Of a stretch of 64,000 bases of DNA, positions 8,621-18,325 are shown piece by piece. How positions within the stretch are numbered: the stretch's first letter is position 1; each line of letters begins with the position of its first letter. Position numbers and translations under genes: made by a program. Location of the stretch: NCBI GenBank assembly GCA_963803375.1, contig CAWDMB010000013.1, forward strand, positions 138,613 to 202,612, given 5' to 3'. This DNA comes from JAOPZW01 sp963803375. Lineage in GTDB: Bacteria; Actinomycetota; Thermoleophilia; Solirubrobacterales; Solirubrobacteraceae. Under the pieces are notes generated by a model. That model was not told the DNA's origin. It worked only from the letters and a program-made list of their open reading frames with translations, and ran no database searches.

Positions 8621-10115
8621 GGCGCACCGGCCGCAGGTCGGCCCGGGCCGTGATCAGCCAGTAGGCCATGATTCCGGCGGTGAACCAGAGGTACGGCGCG
8701 AGCGGTGAGCTCGTCGTCGCCGGGCCGCCGACGAAGAGCGCGAGGATCCCGAAGAGCGGCGCGATGACGCCGGCGAGCAGCGTCCGCAGCTCGGGGTCGG
8801 CGATGCCGCGCAGCCGGATCAGCGCCAGCAGCAGGAGTCGCAGCATGAAGGCGACGAGCAGGACCAGGCCCGGGATGCCCACGTCGAGGATCAGAAAGGA
8901 GAACTCGCTCTCGCCGCTGAGGTCGTTCTTCGTGCCGCCACCGGCGCTCTGCGCTGGGCCTGTCGAGCCCAGCCCATGGCCGAGCGGGAACTCGCTCATG
9001 TAGGTCGGGACGACCGAGATCGCGCCGCCGCGGTTCTCCTCCGTCGTCGAGACCAGCTTCGTCGGCGCGATCGACTTGTAACGCGCGAACGTCACGGATC
9101 CGGAGTCCTTGCCGACCGCCGAGAGGACGACCACGACCAGGAGCGCCCCGACCCCGATCCCGGCCAGCGTCGGCACGAGGCGTTTCGAGGTGATCGAGAG
9201 CAGCGCATAGGCGAAGACCATGACGAACCCGGCGACCACCACCCCCCGGCCCTGGCTCGTCGCGATCGCGACCACCACGCCCACGCTGAGAGCGATCGCT
9301 GCGGCCGCGTACTTCGGTCGTCGCCACGCCGACGCGATCAGCGCGATTGCGCCGGGCAGCGCCAGCACGGCGATGAGGCCGCCGGCGCCGGCGTCCCCAC
9401 CCAGCCCGAACGGCCGGACGCGTTCGGTGCCGTCGGCGGCCGCGAAGGTGCGCCCGGCGACCCCATCCCCACCGACGGTGCCGCCGTGGACGAACCTCGC
9501 GTAGCCCGGCCCCCACGACGCCAGCTGCTCGGGATCCATGTTGAACTGGACCGCGTTGACGACGCCGTTGGCCGCGCCGCAGATGAGCAGGAGCACCAGC
9601 ATCGCTCGCAGGCGCCGCGCGTCCCGCATGACGGCGTAGCCGAGGAAGAAGAGCGGCACGAACTCGAGGTGCGGCCGGATCGCGGCGATCGCGTGCTGGA
9701 TCGGGTAGCTGCCCGGGTTGAGGACCTCGACGAGCACGATCAGCGCGTAGGCCAGAACCCAGCCGGCGAGCGGCGGCAGGGTGATCTCCCGCCGGTTGAT
9801 GGCCAGGCGCGCGACTGCTCCGGCGATGATCGCGTACAGCAGCGCGTCGCGCGCGAGTGTCGCGTACGACGAGCCGGTGCTGAGCTTCAGGTAGCCGTCG
9901 ACGAGGCCGAGGTAGAGGGCGAGGATGCCGAGCGAGAGCGCGTAGCGCTCGGACGCGAACATCCACATGCACGCGCCCAGGAAGGCGAGCACCGCGACGC
10001 CCTCGACGAGCGACGGGGGGCCGACGCGAACGACGACCGCGACGCTGGCCGCCCCGGCCGCGAGCGCGAGGCCGGCGGGCGGGAGGGCGCGTTGGAGCGG
10101 GGCTGCAGCCTCCAC
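8613..10115 (-). CDS. Wzy-like polymerase / O-antigen ligase family membrane protein
   Basis: 500-aa integral membrane protein with about a dozen hydrophobic helices and a long extracytoplasmic loop (from ~residue 335, KDSGSVTFARYKSIAP to GTKNDLSGESEFSFLI), the layout of Wzy polymerases and WaaL ligases. The loop carries the conserved-type GHGLGSTGPA and a following SEFSFL...G..G segment. Its likely role is polymerising or ligating repeat units on the outer face of the membrane. GTG start; the next ATG would cut the first helix. It lies 26 nt downstream of the BY-kinase gene and is co-oriented, so they probably share a transcript. Confidence 0.78.
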   Translation of the reverse strand: MEAAAPLQRALPPAGLALAAGAASVAVVVRVGPPSLVEGVAVLAFLGACMWMFASERYALSLGILALYLGLVDGYLKLSTGSSYATLARDALLYAIIAGAVARLAINRREITLPPLAGWVLAYALIVLVEVLNPGSYPIQHAIAAIRPHLEFVPLFFLGYAVMRDARRLRAMLVLLLICGAANGVVNAVQFNMDPEQLASWGPGYARFVHGGTVGGDGVAGRTFAAADGTERVRPFGLGGDAGAGGLIAVLALPGAIALIASAWRRPKYAAAAIALSVGVVVAIATSQGRGVVVAGFVMVFAYALLSITSKRLVPTLAGIGVGALLVVVVLSAVGKDSGSVTFARYKSIAPTKLVSTTEENRGGAISVVPTYMSEFPLGHGLGSTGPAQSAGGGTKNDLSGESEFSFLILDVGIPGLVLLVAFMLRLLLLALIRLRGIADPELRTLLAGVIAPLFGILALFVGGPATTSSPLAPYLWFTAGIMAYWLITARADLRPVRRA

Positions 10116-10141
10116 GGTCGCCCGTTGCTAGAGAAGGCCCA

Positions 10142-11734
10142 CTAGATCGCTCTCGCGTACTCCGAGCCGCTGTAGCGCAGGCTGCGCGCGGCGGCGGGGG
10201 CGTCGTTGGCGACGACGCCCAGGACGCGCGTGCGGCTGACGCGCCCGACGACCTCGACGACCTGCTTGGCGGACTCCTCGGTCGTCGTCCCCACGCGCGA
10301 GACGAGCAGCGTGCCGTCGGCCTCGGCGAGCACGGGCAGGGCGTCGCTCACCGACAGCAGCGGCGGCGAGTCGATGAGCACGATGTCGTAGCGCTCGCGC
10401 AGCTCGCTCAGGAGGACCTTGAAGGCGTCGCCGCCCAACAGCGACGGCGGGTTGACCGCCGGCGTCCCGCACGGCAGCAGCGCGAGCGCGGGCGGATCGG
10501 CGATCGCCCGCCCGTTCGTGCCGTTGCGCCCGGCGCCGTCGACGGGGCCGATCGCGGGCAGCGCGTTCGCCACGAGGGCCAGGTCGCTCGTGGCCGAGGG
10601 CACCTCGTGGATGGCCTCGCTGAGCGTCGTCTTGAGCTGCAGCACGTCGGTCAGGCCGGGCTCCTCGAGCGTGAAGAGCGCGCGGGCGAGCGTCGGCCGG
10701 CGCAGGTCCCCCTCGACGACGAGGACGCGCTTGCCCGCCTCGCGGTAGGCCATGGCCAGGCAGCGCACGACCATCGACTTGCCCTCGCGGGGTACCGCGC
10801 TCGTGACGAGCAGCGTCCTGATCGCGGCGTCCGCGCTCGCGATCTCCAGCGACGTGCGCAGCGTGCGGAAGGGCTCGAGCAGCGACGGCGGGATCGACGC
10901 CGGCGGCGTCGACGGTGGGCGCTCGCCGGCGCGCGGGATCCGCGCGACAACCGGCGCGTCGTAGATCGGCGTGACCTCGTCGATCTGGCGGATGCGGCGG
11001 TCGATGCGGTCGATCGCGTACGCGGCGATGATCCCGAACATGAGGCTCAGCGCGAACGCGAAGAGCGCGCTGCGCTTGGGCTGCGGGGAGATCGGCACGG
11101 CGGACGGCCGAGCGAGGTCGAGCTGGACGACGTCGCCGCTCGGCAGCGCCTTCAGCGTCTCGAGCTGGTTGATCTGCGCGCCCAGGCTGCGGCGCTCGTC
11201 GCGGGTGGCGCGCGAGGTCCCGAGTCCGAGGAGGGTCTTGCGCGCGGCGGCCAGCGCCTCCGCGGTGTCCTGACGACGGCTCGCGAGCTCCTGGTCGCGG
11301 AACGCCCTGGCGAACGCGTTGGCCAGCTCGGCGGCGCCGGTCCCGCTCGAGGAGAGCGCCCGGATCGTGACGAAGTCGGCCTGCGGGCTGGGTACGACCT
11401 CGACCTCGTTGAGGAGCACGTCGGGGTCGCCGCGGAACTTGAGCTCGCGGGCGACGCGGAGGGCGACCGCGCGCGACTCGAGGATCCGGGCCTGGTTGGC
11501 GAGTTCGCGGTCGCTGCTGGTCTGCTGCGTGTTCGTGATCAGCGTGTCCGCGCCCTGCGTCTTCAGGTAGACGTCGGTCGTCGCGGCGTACGTCCTCGGC
11601 TTGTGGTTGTAGTACAGGTACGTGCCGACGGTGACGACGACGGCGAGCGCCAGCACGATCCACTTGTGCCGCCAGATCGGCGCCAGGTAGTCGCGGAGGT
11701 CCTGCTTGCCTTGGGGGGTGCGAGTCTGGTCCAT
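10142..11734 (-). CDS. Chain-length determinant / tyrosine-kinase-like ATPase (Wzc/CapD fusion type)
   Basis: 530-aa membrane protein. The N-terminal Wzz domain has one helix at ~25-42 and a second at ~230-250 (SALFAFALSLMFGIIAAYAI), bracketing an extracytoplasmic coiled region; the C-terminal P-loop domain is cytosolic. The nucleotide motifs are modified: Walker A reads SAVPREGKS, Walker A' reads VVEGDLRRP instead of the usual (I/L)DxDxR, and Walker B reads VLIDSPPLL. The C-terminus (RYSGSEYARAI) has two tyrosines rather than a long tyrosine cluster. It would control polymer length with the Wzy-like protein encoded next to it. Kinase activity is likely for the family but not certain here. 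Confidence 0.85.
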   Translation of the reverse strand: MDQTRTPQGKQDLRDYLAPIWRHKWIVLALAVVVTVGTYLYYNHKPRTYAATTDVYLKTQGADTLITNTQQTSSDRELANQARILESRAVALRVARELKFRGDPDVLLNEVEVVPSPQADFVTIRALSSSGTGAAELANAFARAFRDQELASRRQDTAEALAAARKTLLGLGTSRATRDERRSLGAQINQLETLKALPSGDVVQLDLARPSAVPISPQPKRSALFAFALSLMFGIIAAYAIDRIDRRIRQIDEVTPIYDAPVVARIPRAGERPPSTPPASIPPSLLEPFRTLRTSLEIASADAAIRTLLVTSAVPREGKSMVVRCLAMAYREAGKRVLVVEGDLRRPTLARALFTLEEPGLTDVLQLKTTLSEAIHEVPSATSDLALVANALPAIGPVDGAGRNGTNGRAIADPPALALLPCGTPAVNPPSLLGGDAFKVLLSELRERYDIVLIDSPPLLSVSDALPVLAEADGTLLVSRVGTTTEESAKQVVEVVGRVSRTRVLGVVANDAPAAARSLRYSGSEYARAI

Positions 11735-11905
11735 CGTTGCGGCGGGTCTCCGTCCGTGTCGGGCGTCGAGAATCGTCGTTGCCCATCCAACGCGCGGGGG
11801 CCGCGAAAACTGGCGTTGCGGGCCAGAGCCTTTCGACCGTCAGCGGACGTCCCGTCGGGCCGTTATGCATGGGATGGCCACGACGACCCCTCCCCGCTAG
11901 CGCCG
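11735..11905. promoter_or_regulatory. Divergent intergenic region of the polysaccharide locus
   Basis: 171 bp separate the divergently transcribed BY-kinase gene and the asparagine synthase gene, so it must contain both promoters. I see no convincing -35/-10 pair, operator or riboswitch fold. A relatively A-rich patch (gaaaactggcg, ~11805-11815) and gttatgcatggg near 11861 are the only low-GC segments. Confidence 0.4.
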
Positions 11906-13774
11906 ATGTGCGGCATCTGCGCGCATACCGGGGACCGGGAGGGCGCCGCGGTCCGGGCCATGAACGCCGAGATCGTGCACCGTGGTCCCGACGACGAGGG
12001 CATCCACGTCGATCGCGACGCGGGCGTGGCGCTCGGCGCCAGGCGGCTGAGCATCATCGACGTCGACGGCGGCCACCAGCCGATCGCCAACGAGACCGGC
12101 ACGGTCGTGGCCGCGCTGAACGGCGAGATCTACAACTTCGTAGAGCTGCGCCGGACTCTGCTGGCGCGGGGCCACGTCCTGCGGACGCGGTGCGACACCG
12201 AGGTGCTCGTACACCTCTACGAGGACCACGGCCCGGCGCTCGTCCACGCGCTCGAGGGGATGTTCGCCTTCGTCATCTGGGACGCCGACGCGAAGCTGCT
12301 CGTCGCCGCCCGTGACCGCTTCGGCGAGAAGCCGCTCTTCTACGCGGAGTCCGCCGGCGACCTCGTGCTCGCCTCGGAGGCGACGGCGCTGACGCGGACC
12401 GGCCTCGTCCCGGCGACTGCGTCGCCCGAGGCCATCGACGAGTTCTTCGTGCTCGGCTACGTCCAGGCCCCCCGCAGCATCTTCGAGGGCGTGCGCCAGC
12501 TGCTGCCCGGCCACATCCTCGAGTGGCGGCGCGCAGACCGCCGGCCGACGATGCGGCCCTACTGGCAGCCGCCGGTCCTCGACGCGCCGCCGCGCCGCGC
12601 CGACCTCACCGAACTGACCGCCGAGGCCGGCGACCTCCTGACCCGCTCGATGCGCGGACGACTCGTCGCCGACGTGCCGCTGGGGCTCTTCCTCAGCGGG
12701 GGCATCGACTCCACGCTCGTCGCCGCCCTCGCGGCCAAGCACCATCCCGCGGGCATCAAGACGTTCACGGTCGGCTACGAGGTCGGCGCCACGAGCGAGC
12801 TCGAGCCCGCGCGCGCGTCGGCCCGGATCCTCGGGAGCGAGCACCACGAGCTCATCCTCGGCAACGCCGACGTCGCGGCGCGTACGCCCGCGGCGCTCGG
12901 ACGCCTGGACCAGCCGCTGGCCGACCAGGCCTTCATCGCGCTGCACCTCCTCGCCGAGTTCGCCCGCCGGTCGGTGACGGTCGCGGTCGGCGGCGAGGGC
13001 GCCGACGAGCTCTTCGGCGGCTACCCGCGCTACCGCTGGCTGCAGCTCGCCACCCGGCTCGACGCGGCCGTCCCCGCGCCGGCGCTGCGGGCCGCCGCGC
13101 GCGCGGCGCGCCTGACGCCGCGCGGCAGCCGGCCCGGGCGCTTCGGCGCGCTGCTCGAGACCCCGCTGCTCGGCGACCGCCACCTCGACTTCGTGACCGC
13201 GCCGCGGCGCCGCGCCCGCGCGGACCTCTACGGGCCCGCGCTGCGCGGGCTGGCCGGCTCCGATCTCACGCTGTCGTGGGCCCTCGGTGAGCGCGGCAAC
13301 GGCCGCCATGCGGCCGCCGAGCTCATGCGCCTCGATCAGATGCGCTGGCTGCCCGACGACGTCCTCGCGAAGGCCGATCGGGCGACGATGCTGACGTCGC
13401 TCGAGATGCGCACCCCGTTCCTGGATCGCGAGGTCGCCGAGTTCGCCGCGCGGCTCCCGGTGGAGCTGCACCTGCGCAACGGGGGCAAGGCGCTCCTGCG
13501 GCGGCTGCTGGCCGACCTCGTCGGGCCCGAGTACGGCAAGCGCGCCAAGCGCGCGTTCCGCGTGCCGGTCCCGGAGTGGCTGCGCGGCCCGCTCGCGCCC
13601 GCCTTCGAGGAGCAGCTGCGCGGCGGCGCGCTCTTCCGCGACGGCTGGTTCGACCGCGGTCGCGCGAGCGCGATCTTCGAGGCCCATCGTCGCGGACAGG
13701 GCCGCCACGGGGATGTGCTGTGGCCGCTCTTCGCGCTGGGCTGCTGGTACGAGAAAGGGATGATGACGCGATGA
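11906..13774 (+). CDS. asnB: Asparagine synthase (glutamine-hydrolysing) family protein
   Basis: 622-aa two-domain amidotransferase. After Met1, Cys2 (MCGICAHTG) is the expected N-terminal nucleophile of the class II glutaminase domain; RGPDDEG, NGEIYNF and CDTEV are conserved substrate contacts. The synthetase domain has the pyrophosphate loop SGGIDS near residue 265 and the GEGADELFGGYPRY motif. Members next to glycosyltransferases often amidate sugars or peptides instead of making free asparagine, so the physiological substrate is open. The ATG is fixed by the Cys2 requirement; longer in-frame extensions run antisense through the upstream gene. The stop overlaps the next ATG (ATGA). Confidence 0.9.
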   Translation: MCGICAHTGDREGAAVRAMNAEIVHRGPDDEGIHVDRDAGVALGARRLSIIDVDGGHQPIANETGTVVAALNGEIYNFVELRRTLLARGHVLRTRCDTEVLVHLYEDHGPALVHALEGMFAFVIWDADAKLLVAARDRFGEKPLFYAESAGDLVLASEATALTRTGLVPATASPEAIDEFFVLGYVQAPRSIFEGVRQLLPGHILEWRRADRRPTMRPYWQPPVLDAPPRRADLTELTAEAGDLLTRSMRGRLVADVPLGLFLSGGIDSTLVAALAAKHHPAGIKTFTVGYEVGATSELEPARASARILGSEHHELILGNADVAARTPAALGRLDQPLADQAFIALHLLAEFARRSVTVAVGGEGADELFGGYPRYRWLQLATRLDAAVPAPALRAAARAARLTPRGSRPGRFGALLETPLLGDRHLDFVTAPRRRARADLYGPALRGLAGSDLTLSWALGERGNGRHAAAELMRLDQMRWLPDDVLAKADRATMLTSLEMRTPFLDREVAEFAARLPVELHLRNGGKALLRRLLADLVGPEYGKRAKRAFRVPVPEWLRGPLAPAFEEQLRGGALFRDGWFDRGRASAIFEAHRRGQGRHGDVLWPLFALGCWYEKGMMTR

Positions 13775-14871
13775 GCCGCCTCCGAGCGCTGGTTCTCACC
13801 CCCGACTTCCCGCCCGCGCCCGGCGGCATCCAGCTGCTGGCCCACCGGCTCGTCACCCACCTCAAGGAGATCACCTGCCGGATCGTGACGCTGCACGCGC
13901 CTGGGGCGCACGCCTGGGACGCCGGCCAGGACCTTGACGTCCGCCGCGTGTCGACCCGCCCCGACCGCCGGCTGGGGATCCTGCGGCTCAACGCCGCCGC
14001 GATCGCGGAGGCCAGGCGCTTCCGTCCGCACGTCGTCCTGCTCATGCACATCATCGCCGCGCCGGCGGCGGCCATCATCGCCGAGGACCGCCACATCCCG
14101 ATCGTCACGTACCTGCACGCGCGCGAGGTCACGGCGCGTCCCAAGATCGCGGCATTCGCCGTCCGGCGAAGCGACCGGATCGTGGCCGTCAGCCGTTACA
14201 CGGCCGGCCTGGCCGAGGCCGCGGGCGCCGATCCGCAACGCATCGCCGTGATCCCGCCGGGCGTCGACTGGCGCCCGCTTCCGCAGGCCGATCGCCTGGC
14301 GACGCCGACGGTCCTGACCGTGGCGCGGCTCGAGGACCACTACAAGGGCCACGACGTCATGACGCGGGCGATGCCGCTCGTGCGCTCGCGCGTCTCGGGC
14401 GCCGAGTGGGTCGTCCTCGGCGACGGTGCGCTGCGCCGCGACATCGAGCGCCTCGCGGCGGCGCACGGGATCCAGGACGCGATCCGCCTGTGCGGCACCG
14501 TGAGCGACGAGGAGCGCGACCGCTGGCTCGACTGCGCGCACGTCTTCGCCATGCCCAGCCGCCTCCCCGCCGACGGCGGGGCGGGCGAGGGCTTCGGGAT
14601 CGTCTACCTCGAGGCCGGCGTCCACGGGCTTCCCGTCGTAGCGGGTCGCGTGGGCGGGGCGACGGACGCGGTCGTCGACGGGACCACCGGCCTGCTGGTC
14701 GACCCGACGAGCCACGTCGAGGTCGCCGATGCCGTCAGCCGGCTGCTTCTCGACCGCGGAGCCGCCGCGCGCATGGGAGCCGCCGGAAGCGAGCACGCGC
14801 GTGACTTCGCGTGGCCGGAGATCGCCCGGCGCGTCGAGGCGCTCATCGCCGAGACCGCGCGGCGGGCGTGA
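13771..14871 (+). CDS. Family 4 glycosyltransferase
   Basis: 366-aa GT-B enzyme. N-terminus LRALVLTPDFPPAPGGIQLL is typical of GT4 mannosyl/glucosyl transferases. The donor domain has TVARLEDHYKGHDVMTRAM and an extended E-x7-E region, AGEGFGIVYLEAGVHGLPVVAG, near residue 275. Start chosen at the ATG that overlaps the asparagine synthase stop. It is the middle gene of a coupled trio, with 4-nt overlaps on both sides. Confidence 0.88.
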   Translation: MSRLRALVLTPDFPPAPGGIQLLAHRLVTHLKEITCRIVTLHAPGAHAWDAGQDLDVRRVSTRPDRRLGILRLNAAAIAEARRFRPHVVLLMHIIAAPAAAIIAEDRHIPIVTYLHAREVTARPKIAAFAVRRSDRIVAVSRYTAGLAEAAGADPQRIAVIPPGVDWRPLPQADRLATPTVLTVARLEDHYKGHDVMTRAMPLVRSRVSGAEWVVLGDGALRRDIERLAAAHGIQDAIRLCGTVSDEERDRWLDCAHVFAMPSRLPADGGAGEGFGIVYLEAGVHGLPVVAGRVGGATDAVVDGTTGLLVDPTSHVEVADAVSRLLLDRGAAARMGAAGSEHARDFAWPEIARRVEALIAETARRA

Positions 14872-16034
14872 AGGTCCTCTTCGTCGAGCGCACGGGCCTC
14901 GTCGGCGGTGGCGAGCGGTCGCTGCTCGGCCTGCTCGGCGCGCTGCCCGCCGACACCCAGGCGCGTTTGGCGTGCCCCGCGGGCCCGCTCCCCGAGCGCG
15001 CGGCGGCCCACGGCGTGCCCACGGCGACGATCGCCGAGTCCGTGGGCAGCCTCAAGCTCCACCCCGTGCACACGCCGGTGGCGCTCGTCGCGATGGCGAC
15101 CGCCTGCACCGGCCTGCTGCGGGCGGCGCGCGCCTGGCGGCCGGACGTTCTGCACGCGAACTCCATCCGCGCCGGCCTGATCGCCGCTCCGGTGGCCGGC
15201 CTGCTGGGCCGGCCGCTCGTGCTCCACGTCCGCGACTGTCTGCCCCCGTCGCCGGTCACGCAGCGCCTCCAGGCGGCGCTCGCCGTCCGCGCCGACGCGG
15301 TCGTCGCGATCTCCCACCACGTCGCACGGTCATTCGACCCCGACGGTCGGGCCCCGCGCCTGGCGGTCGTCGACAATCCCTTCGACCTCACGCTGCTCGA
15401 TCCCGAGCGGGTCGACCGCGACGAGGCGCGGGCACGGCTCGGGCTCTCCAACGGCGCGCCCGTCCTCTCGCTGATCGGCCAGATCACCCCGTGGAAGGGA
15501 CAGCAGGAGGCCGTGCGTGCGCTCGCCGCGGTTCGTGCGCGCCACCCGCGCGCGACGCTCCTCGTCGTGGGCGAGACGAAGTTCACGGCCCGGGCCACGC
15601 GGTTCGACAACCGGGCCTACCTGCGCGAGCTGCACGAGCTCGTGGCCGGGCTCGGCCTGCAGGACGCCGTGCGCTTCCTGGGCGAGCGCGAGGACGTGCC
15701 CGAGATCCTGCGGGCCTCCGACGTCGCCCTCGTGCCGTCGTGGGACGAGCCGTTCGGGCGCAGCGTGGTCGAGGCCATGGCGATGGGGATCCCGACCGTG
15801 GCGACCACCGTGGGCGGTCCGGCGGAGGTGGTCACCGACGGCGTCGACGGCGTCCTCGCCGCGCCCCGCCGTCCCGAGGCGTGGGCGGCGGCGATCGGGC
15901 GGCTCCTCGACGACGATCGCGCGCGCGCGGAGATGGGCGCGGCGGCGCGACGCTCGGCGCTCGCGCGCTTCGGCCATGACCGCCACGCGGCCCGGATCGT
16001 GGCCCTCTACCGCGACGTGCTCGCCGAGCGCTGA
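14868..16034 (+). CDS. Family 4 glycosyltransferase
   Basis: 388-aa GT-B enzyme: N-terminal VLFVERTGLVGGGERSLLGLL, donor domain LIGQITPWKGQQEAVRAL and E-x7-E in EPFGRSVVEAMAMGIPTVA near residue 290. The GTG at 14868 overlaps the upstream stop (GTGA); no better start exists. The 3' end overlaps the convergent response-regulator gene by 28 nt, so no intergenic terminator separates them. Confidence 0.88.
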   Translation: MKVLFVERTGLVGGGERSLLGLLGALPADTQARLACPAGPLPERAAAHGVPTATIAESVGSLKLHPVHTPVALVAMATACTGLLRAARAWRPDVLHANSIRAGLIAAPVAGLLGRPLVLHVRDCLPPSPVTQRLQAALAVRADAVVAISHHVARSFDPDGRAPRLAVVDNPFDLTLLDPERVDRDEARARLGLSNGAPVLSLIGQITPWKGQQEAVRALAAVRARHPRATLLVVGETKFTARATRFDNRAYLRELHELVAGLGLQDAVRFLGEREDVPEILRASDVALVPSWDEPFGRSVVEAMAMGIPTVATTVGGPAEVVTDGVDGVLAAPRRPEAWAAAIGRLLDDDRARAEMGAAARRSALARFGHDRHAARIVALYRDVLAER

Positions 16035-16723
16035 GCCCCCGGCGGCGGCAGCGCGATCGTCCCCAGGTCCTCGGCCGGGTCGAGCAGCAGCGAGGTCGCC
16101 TCCTGACGCGAACGCACGCCGAGCTTCGCGAAGGCGGAGGCGACGTGGCTCTTGACGGTGCTCTCGGCGAGGAAGAGCCGGCCGGCGATCTGGCGGTTCG
16201 TCAACCCCGTCACGAGCAGCCCGAGGACCTCCTTCTCGCGGTGGGCGAACGCCGGCCGGGCGACGAGTCGCCGCGACTCGGCCGGGACGCAGACGAGACC
16301 GGCGATGACGGCGTGCACGGCCGCCGCGAGCGAACGCGCGGCGGCGGGCTCGGTAATGCAGGCGTGGGCGCCGGCGTTGAGGCTCTGGCGCGCCGCGTGC
16401 GTCCCGCCGCCGGAGCGCTGGACGACGACCACCGGCGTCGCCGGCAGCTCCCCGCGCACGCGCCGTAGGGCCGCCAGTCCCGCGGGCCGTGCGACGTCGA
16501 CGACGAGGACGAGGGCGTCCGGCGGGTCCGCGCGGAGGTCGGCGATCCGCCCGGGGCCGGCGGCGCCCGCGCTCACGTCCAGCGCGCCGGTGGCGAGCAT
16601 CGCGCCGAAGGCCGTACGGGTTGCATCGTCGTCGTCGAGGACCGCAACGCGCCGACCTGGGGGCGGGTGACGGTGAGGGACAAAGAAGCGGGGGTCGACG
16701 ACGGCGCACATGGGGGCGTCCAT
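16007..16723 (-). CDS. LuxR-type response regulator with degenerate receiver
   Basis: 238-aa two-domain regulator. The N-terminal receiver-like domain (RRVAVLDDDDATRTAFGAML) keeps the acidic pocket and a candidate aspartate in LVLVVDVARP. The usual conserved lysine position reads ITEP instead of (I/V)xKP, so phosphorylation control is doubtful. The C-terminal LuxR helix-turn-helix (residues ~160-222) is canonical: HREKEVLGLLVTGLTNRQIA and STVKSHVASAFAKLGVRSR. No sensor kinase is adjacent. By position it may control the polysaccharide genes, which is inference. An alternative start 12 nt downstream is possible. Confidence 0.82.
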   Translation of the reverse strand: MDAPMCAVVDPRFFVPHRHPPPGRRVAVLDDDDATRTAFGAMLATGALDVSAGAAGPGRIADLRADPPDALVLVVDVARPAGLAALRRVRGELPATPVVVVQRSGGGTHAARQSLNAGAHACITEPAAARSLAAAVHAVIAGLVCVPAESRRLVARPAFAHREKEVLGLLVTGLTNRQIAGRLFLAESTVKSHVASAFAKLGVRSRQEATSLLLDPAEDLGTIALPPPGAQRSASTSR

Positions 16724-16774
16724 GCAACGCCGGCCGGACCGTGGAACTCGCGCGGGCTACGAAGCGGGCGCGGC

Positions 16775-18160
16775 TCAGCGCGCCGTGAGGACGAGCACCC
16801 AGTCGGCGTCGCCGTCGCGGTTGCGGCCCGGCGGCGCGAAGCTCCTGCGGCCCGCGCTGCGCAACGGGGAGCCGGGGACGCGCGCGAAGCGCCCGCTCGT
16901 CGGGTCGTACCAGCGCGCGCGCACGCGTCCGGAGAGCCTGGAGAGGTCGACGACGATCCGCTGGCCGGCCGGTAGGTAGGCCAGCGCGAGGCGCCCGTCG
17001 CGCGTGCGCGCCGCGGTCACGTAGTCGCTGTCGTTGACGGTGCCGTCCGCGGGCTCGCCGTACCCCGCCACGACCAGGCGGTGGGCGCTGTCGGGCACGA
17101 GCTTCCACCAGCGTCGGCGCGCGAAGAGGTTCGTGACGTAGGTCATCTGCCGCGAGCCCACGGTGTCGAGGTGGCGCTCCCACGTGTCGGCGACCGGCCA
17201 GGTGTAGCGGTTGCCGTAGAACTGCCCGGCGGCGCCGCTCAGCAGCGACCAGTACTCCTGACGCCTCAGCGTCTGCGGCCCGGTGTAGTCGTGCTCGCCC
17301 TCGTAGTTGGCCTCGACCATGAACACCGGCAGGTGGTCGCGGCGCCGGTACTCCTTGAGCACCTCCGCGTACGTCGGCGCGTACGTGTAGGCCGCGTCGA
17401 GACCGATGAGCCCGCGCCAGCGCGCGTCGTCGAGCGACGAGCTGACCTTGTACTCGAGCTCGACCGTGTGGATGTGGGCGCGGTCGACGGAGCGGATCCC
17501 GCGGGCCACCGCGAGCACGAGCGCGTCGTCCTCGGGGTCGCGCCAGGACTGGAAGTCGTTGCCGTTGAACCAGACGATGTTCGGGAAGTGGCGGTAGCGC
17601 CGGCCCAGGTAGCGGCCGTAGGCGTAGGCCTTCGCGGTCCCGTTCTTGCGCAGCACGTCGAGCCACCCGCCCGTCTCGATCGGGTCGAGGAAGACCACGA
17701 TGCCGTGCCGGGCGGCGATGCGGACGATCGCGTCGGCGCGGGCGAAGTAGGCGGGATTCGGCGTCGACAGGTCGTCTTCGCGCTTGAACGGCCGGATGCC
17801 GTCGTACGTGCTGCCGTCGTCGCGGCCCCCCGTGTACGCGGCGCAGAGCAGGTTGACCCAGACCGCGTTGAAGCCCGCGGTGCTGCGGTTGGCGAGGAAC
17901 CGACCCGCCTTGCGCTCGGAGAGATTCACGAACAGCGCCTGCGGGGAGTCGCCGACGATCAGGAAGGGGCGCCCGCGACCGTCGACGAGGTAGCGCCTGG
18001 TCGGACCGACCCTGAGCGGGTAGCGGGCGCTTGGAGTCAGCGCCGGGCGGGCGGGCGAGGCCGCCCGCACCGGCGCCGGAGCCGCGCTCTCGCCACACGC
18101 CGCCGCGGCCAGCAGCGAGCCGGCACACACCAGGGCGGACGCTGCTCGCGTCCAGGTCAT
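16775..18160 (-). CDS. DUF4038-like glycoside hydrolase lipoprotein
   Basis: 461-aa exported protein. The N-terminus has a lipoprotein signal with lipobox LAAAACG (cysteine at ~23), then an Ala/Pro linker and a TIM-barrel-like catalytic region of the DUF4038 type: RYLVDGRGRPFLIVGDSPQA, FNAVWVNLLCAAY, NIVWFNGNDFQSW, and a candidate acid in VFMVEANYEGEHD. The final ~90 residues form a small beta domain (RVRARWYDPTSGRF) as in putative collagen-binding C-domains. It probably trims or cleaves extracellular polysaccharide made by this locus (inference). The ATG is preceded by AGGAGG. The open frame upstream is antisense to other genes and is not part of it. Confidence 0.82.
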   Translation of the reverse strand: MTWTRAASALVCAGSLLAAAACGESAAPAPVRAASPARPALTPSARYPLRVGPTRRYLVDGRGRPFLIVGDSPQALFVNLSERKAGRFLANRSTAGFNAVWVNLLCAAYTGGRDDGSTYDGIRPFKREDDLSTPNPAYFARADAIVRIAARHGIVVFLDPIETGGWLDVLRKNGTAKAYAYGRYLGRRYRHFPNIVWFNGNDFQSWRDPEDDALVLAVARGIRSVDRAHIHTVELEYKVSSSLDDARWRGLIGLDAAYTYAPTYAEVLKEYRRRDHLPVFMVEANYEGEHDYTGPQTLRRQEYWSLLSGAAGQFYGNRYTWPVADTWERHLDTVGSRQMTYVTNLFARRRWWKLVPDSAHRLVVAGYGEPADGTVNDSDYVTAARTRDGRLALAYLPAGQRIVVDLSRLSGRVRARWYDPTSGRFARVPGSPLRSAGRRSFAPPGRNRDGDADWVLVLTAR

Positions 18161-18325
18161 CTCGTCCTCCTTGCGCCGACGGCGAGCCTCCGATTGTGCG
18201 CGGGCGGGCGGACCGGTGAAGCCCCTCGTTCGGGTAGGTCCCCGGCGCGCGGTGGGCCGAGGCGCCCGTTTTTCCCCCGGTCGCCGTCGCTCGTGACGAA
18301 CGTCGGAGGCCCGACGATCCGTTGG

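Noticed and set aside
10607..11905. N-terminal extension of the asparagine synthase frame
   Set aside because: Antisense to the BY-kinase; class II glutaminases need Cys right after Met, which sets the start at 11906.
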